A stretch of DNA of 64,000 nucleotides, from assembly GCA_024236295.1 (NCBI GenBank), contig JACKKT010000007.1, positions 109,983 to 173,982 of the forward strand, given 5' to 3'. Numbering within the stretch: the stretch's first letter is position 1; each line of letters starts with the position of its first letter. Below are positions 61,327-64,000 of this stretch, piece after piece. A program made the translations under genes and the position numbers. The DNA is from Kordiimonadaceae bacterium (GTDB taxonomy: Bacteria; Pseudomonadota; Alphaproteobacteria; Sphingomonadales; Emcibacteraceae). Below the pieces are notes generated by a model. The model saw only the letters and a program-made list of their open reading frames with translations, did not search any database and was not told the DNA's origin.

Positions 61327-61639
61327 TTTTTACGTTTCCTGCCACTCACTTCCGTCATACCCGCGCAGACGGGTATCCATTAATCAGGCGATCGGGGAAT
61401 GGCGGGGTTAATGGCCCCCTGCTTTCGCAGGAGTGATGAAGAAAAGCAGTGTAATCCCCGTCATCAAAAGATGATTTATGGCTATCAGCTTATGCCAAAA
61501 TGGGGCATCCTGCAAATTTCAATAAAAACCGGGGTGCGGGGGGCAGTTGACGCTTGCGATTATGCCGCGCTGGTGTTAGGTTCCGGCAATTATAGTGACT
61601 TAAATTGATAGCAAAGATTGATAGAAAAGCAGAACCGAT
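61327..61639. other. Intergenic repeat region, no credible gene
   Basis: 313 bases between lipoprotein copy 3 and gatC. Holds a REP-like palindrome (61359-61376), the rest of the right duplication copy and the gatC leader. A 69-codon frame here is made of repeat sequence and I do not call it. Confidence 0.6.
61359..61376. repeat. REP-like palindrome, copy 3
   Basis: Core TACCCGCGCAGACGGGTA, one arm mismatch relative to copy 2; same companion CCTGCTTTCGCAGG downstream. Confidence 0.7.
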
Positions 61640-61927
61640 ATGTCAGTTGATAAAGATACAGTTGCGAAGATCGCAAATTTGGCCCGGATAGAGGTGAGCG
61701 AGGATGAACTCGAAAGCACCGTGGGAGAGCTAAACAATATACTGGACTGGGTTGAGCAGCTGGGCGAAGTCAATACCGACGGTGTCGCGGCCATGACCAG
61801 TGTTGTCGCCGCTGATCTGCCCTGGCGCGAGGACAAAATTACTGACGGTGGCTACCGTGATCAGGTTCTTAAAAATGCACCGCAGGCTGAGCATGGTTTC
61901 TTTGCCGTGCCAAAAGTAATCGAATAG
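61640..61927 (+). CDS. gatC: Aspartyl/glutamyl-tRNA amidotransferase subunit C
   Basis: 95 residues, full length. VAKIANLARIEVSEDELE and LNNILDWVEQLGEVNTDGV are GatC signatures. Stabilises the GatA-GatB complex that amidates Glu-tRNA(Gln) and/or Asp-tRNA(Asn). Eleven bases before gatA. Confidence 0.96.
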   Translation: MSVDKDTVAKIANLARIEVSEDELESTVGELNNILDWVEQLGEVNTDGVAAMTSVVAADLPWREDKITDGGYRDQVLKNAPQAEHGFFAVPKVIE

Positions 61928-61938
61928 GGGATGGGATA

Positions 61939-63423
61939 ATGAGTGAACTTACAAAAATGACCCTGTCCGCGGCCCGTGATGCCCTTCATAAAGGGGAAAT
62001 CAGCGCCGTGGAAATCACCAAAGCCCATCTTGCGGCGATTGAGGATGCAAAAGAGCTGAACAGCTATATCGTGGTGACGGGTGATCAGGCCCTTGACATG
62101 GCGGCAAAGGCTGATGACATGATCAGGGGCGGAAATGCCAGGGGCATGACCGGTATTCCGATCGGCATTAAAGACCTTTACTGCACCAAGGGTGTCCACA
62201 GCCAGACCGCCAGCCATATTCTTGATGGTTTTAAACCGGAATATGAAAGCACGGTGACCGCCAATCTTTGGGCCGACGGCGCGGTGATGCTGGGTAAAAC
62301 CAATATGGATGAGTTTGCCATGGGCTCTTCCAATGAAAACAGCTATTACGGTCCGGTGAAAAACCCCTGGCGGGCGACGGGTTCAGACAAGGATACTGTA
62401 CCCGGTGGCTCGTCCGGTGGTTCTGCCGCGGCGGTGGCGGCCGATATTTCCATCGCCACAACGGGGACTGATACCGGCGGTTCAATCCGCCAGCCTGCGT
62501 CCTTTACCGGGCTTGTCGGGCTAAAGCCGACCTATGGCCGCTGTTCCCGCTGGGGCATGATTGCGTTCGCATCATCGCTTGACCAGGCAGGGCCCTTAAC
62601 CAAAACCGTGCGCGATGCGGCGATCATGATGGAAAGTATGGCCGGGTACGACCCGAAGGATTCAACGTCCATCAATATACCAGTACCAAATTATGAAGCG
62701 GCATTAAGCGGTGATATACGCGGCTTAAAAGTTGGTGTGCCGAAAGAATACCGCGTTGACGGCATGCCGGCTGAAATTGAAAAATTATGGCAGCAGGGCA
62801 TCAACTGGCTTAAGGATGCAGGCGCGGACGTGGTGGATATCAGCCTGCCGCATACGAAATATGCGCTGCCGACCTATTATATTGTCGCGCCGGCCGAATG
62901 TTCATCAAATCTGGCCCGTTATGACGGGGTTAAATATGGCCTGCGCGTGAACGGCAACAGCCTTGATGATATGTATAAGAAAACCCGTGCCGAAGGGTTC
63001 GGGGATGAGGTCAGGCGCCGTATCCTGATCGGAACCTATGTGCTGTCGGCCGGATATTATGATGCCTATTATTTAAAGGCACAGAAAGTCCGCACCCTGA
63101 TCGCCGGGGATTTCAAGGCGGCTTATGAAAAATGTGATGTGATCCTGACCCCGACCGCGCCGAGCGCAGCCTTTAACCTTGGGGAAAAGGTATCCGACCC
63201 GATTTCAATGTATTTAAATGATGTGTTCACGGTTCCGGCGTCCCTTGCTGGACTTCCCGGTATTTCTGTGCCCGCCGGGCTGAGTTCGGAAGGACTGCCA
63301 CTCGGGTTACAGCTGATCGGTCAGGCCTTTGGTGAAGAACAATTGCTTAACGTTGCCGGAGTTCTGGAAAGCGCAGCATCCTTTAAAGAAAAACCCGCAA
63401 AATGGTGGGGAGAAAAAGCATGA
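61939..63423 (+). CDS. gatA: Aspartyl/glutamyl-tRNA amidotransferase subunit A
   Basis: 494 residues. Amidase triad K78 (IGIKDLYCT), S158 (GGSSGGSAAAVA) and S182 (TDTGGSIRQPA). Hydrolyses glutamine to supply ammonia for the GatB transamidation. Its stop overlaps the gatB ATG (ATGA). Confidence 0.98.
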   Translation: MSELTKMTLSAARDALHKGEISAVEITKAHLAAIEDAKELNSYIVVTGDQALDMAAKADDMIRGGNARGMTGIPIGIKDLYCTKGVHSQTASHILDGFKPEYESTVTANLWADGAVMLGKTNMDEFAMGSSNENSYYGPVKNPWRATGSDKDTVPGGSSGGSAAAVAADISIATTGTDTGGSIRQPASFTGLVGLKPTYGRCSRWGMIAFASSLDQAGPLTKTVRDAAIMMESMAGYDPKDSTSINIPVPNYEAALSGDIRGLKVGVPKEYRVDGMPAEIEKLWQQGINWLKDAGADVVDISLPHTKYALPTYYIVAPAECSSNLARYDGVKYGLRVNGNSLDDMYKKTRAEGFGDEVRRRILIGTYVLSAGYYDAYYLKAQKVRTLIAGDFKAAYEKCDVILTPTAPSAAFNLGEKVSDPISMYLNDVFTVPASLAGLPGISVPAGLSSEGLPLGLQLIGQAFGEEQLLNVAGVLESAASFKEKPAKWWGEKA

Positions 63424-64000
63424 CAAAATTATATCAAGGCGCCACAGGGGACTGGGAAGCGGTCATCGGGCTTGAAATCCACGCCCAGGTCATATCGGAA
63501 TCCAAATTATTTTCCGGGGCATCAACCGCCTTTGGCGCGGACCCGAACACACAGGTGAGCTTTGTGTGTGCGGCCATGCCGGGAATGCTGCCGGTGATTA
63601 ATGAGGAATGCGTCCGTCAGGCGGTCCGTACTGGACTGGCCATGGGTTGTAAAATTAACCTTCGCAGTATTTTTGACCGTAAAAACTATTTTTATGCTGA
63701 TCTGCCGCAGGGTTATCAGATTTCACAATTTAAAGATCCGATTGTCGGTGAAGGCCATGTCAGGATTGATCTTGAGGACGGCTCAACCAGGGAAATCGGG
63801 GTGGAGCGCCTTCATCTTGAACAGGATGCCGGGAAATCCATGCATGATCAGCATCCAACCATGACTTATGTTGACCTTAACCGCTCCGGTGTTGCGCTGA
63901 TGGAAATTGTTTCAAAACCCGATATGCGCACCCCGGAAGAGGCAGGGGCCTATTTCCGGAAAATCCGTTCTCTGGTCCGTTATGCAGGAACCTGTGACGG
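63420..64000 (+). CDS. gatB: Aspartyl/glutamyl-tRNA amidotransferase subunit B, 5' part
   Basis: First 193 codons; the rest lies beyond the window. GDWEAVIGLEIHAQVISESKLFSG is the diagnostic N-terminus, followed by RKNYFYADLPQGYQISQF and the acceptor-site segment GVERLHLEQDAGKS. Catalyses amidation of misacylated tRNA using ammonia from GatA. Translationally coupled to gatA. Confidence 0.97.
   Translation, partial: MTKLYQGATGDWEAVIGLEIHAQVISESKLFSGASTAFGADPNTQVSFVCAAMPGMLPVINEECVRQAVRTGLAMGCKINLRSIFDRKNYFYADLPQGYQISQFKDPIVGEGHVRIDLEDGSTREIGVERLHLEQDAGKSMHDQHPTMTYVDLNRSGVALMEIVSKPDMRTPEEAGAYFRKIRSLVRYAGTCD

Larger units (their letters stand above)
61033..61523. repeat. Segmental duplication, right copy
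   Basis: Right partner of 59395-59885. Beyond the right end (61524 on) the sequences differ. In this copy the region where a stop of a membrane gene would sit (TCAAT, minus TGA) is followed by unrelated sequence, suggesting that a third membrane gene was lost here. Confidence 0.85.

Noticed and set aside
61399..61608. 69-codon forward frame in the intergenic repeat
   Set aside because: Made largely of REP-like and duplicated sequence; the same sequence in the left duplication copy does not keep the frame, so it is not a conserved gene.

Overview
The window is a chromosomal segment of a moderately AT-rich alphaproteobacterium. Several gene orders typical of that class support this: sfsA-map-radC; mfd-sdhE next to recG and a DUF502 gene; rpoZ-rsh-pyrE-DUF2062-pdxJ-acpS-lepB-rnc-era; gatCAB. 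Two DUF2336 proteins and a bacterial sphingolipid locus of the Caulobacter type agree. I cannot name the genus; a marine lineage such as Emcibacterales, Kordiimonadales or Sneathiellales is only a guess.

Layout. 1-1.7 kb (minus): an accessory module of a small Cys-rich lipoprotein followed by membrane-anchored proteins of unknown function. 1.7-6.1 kb: LtrA-like protein and pirin, then sfsA-map-radC. 6.2-12.8 kb: a CinA-type MoCF protein, tRNA-Leu(UAA), two DUF2336 paralogues flanking a soluble PAS histidine kinase and NAD kinase, and an orphan flagellar rod-like protein. 12.8-20 kb: mfd, sdhE, recG, rsmJ, DUF502. 20-29 kb: a complete ceramide locus. Serine palmitoyltransferase, its carrier protein, a reductase-like epimerase and an acyl-activating enzyme form one minus-strand operon. 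The GNAT-type ceramide synthase sits in a second operon behind lptF-lptG, and a ceramide-kinase-like gene lies between the two operons. 29-39 kb: transporters, recX, an EF-hand protein, dapA-smpB, a UDG-like protein, a MarR/arylamine N-acetyltransferase pair, an aminotransferase, and a LysR/NAD(P)-binding divergent pair. 39-43.6 kb: a surface-antigen-like protein and a NYN-UDG-MBL-MBL operon. 43.8-52 kb: folK and the long rpoZ-to-era housekeeping run. 52-56 kb: arginase with a divergent Lrp/AsnC regulator, then a TonB-dependent receptor. 56-61.6 kb: a second accessory region with two more copies of the lipoprotein module, segmental duplications and REP-like palindromes. 61.6-64 kb: gatC, gatA and the start of gatB.

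The two least ordinary parts are these. (1) The sphingolipid locus embeds LptF/LptG-type lipid-export permeases in the ceramide synthase operon, suggesting coupling of sphingolipid synthesis to transport toward the outer membrane. (2) A repeated lipoprotein-plus-membrane-protein module occurs three times, each copy with the same promoter layout (TTGATT, 17 bp, TAGGCT) and a TTG start behind a G-run. The 60.8 kb copy is a mosaic of the other two. A duplicated 3' end of the TonB receptor gene brackets an 850-bp insertion beside it. All functional calls rest on motif recognition by eye; no database search was run.
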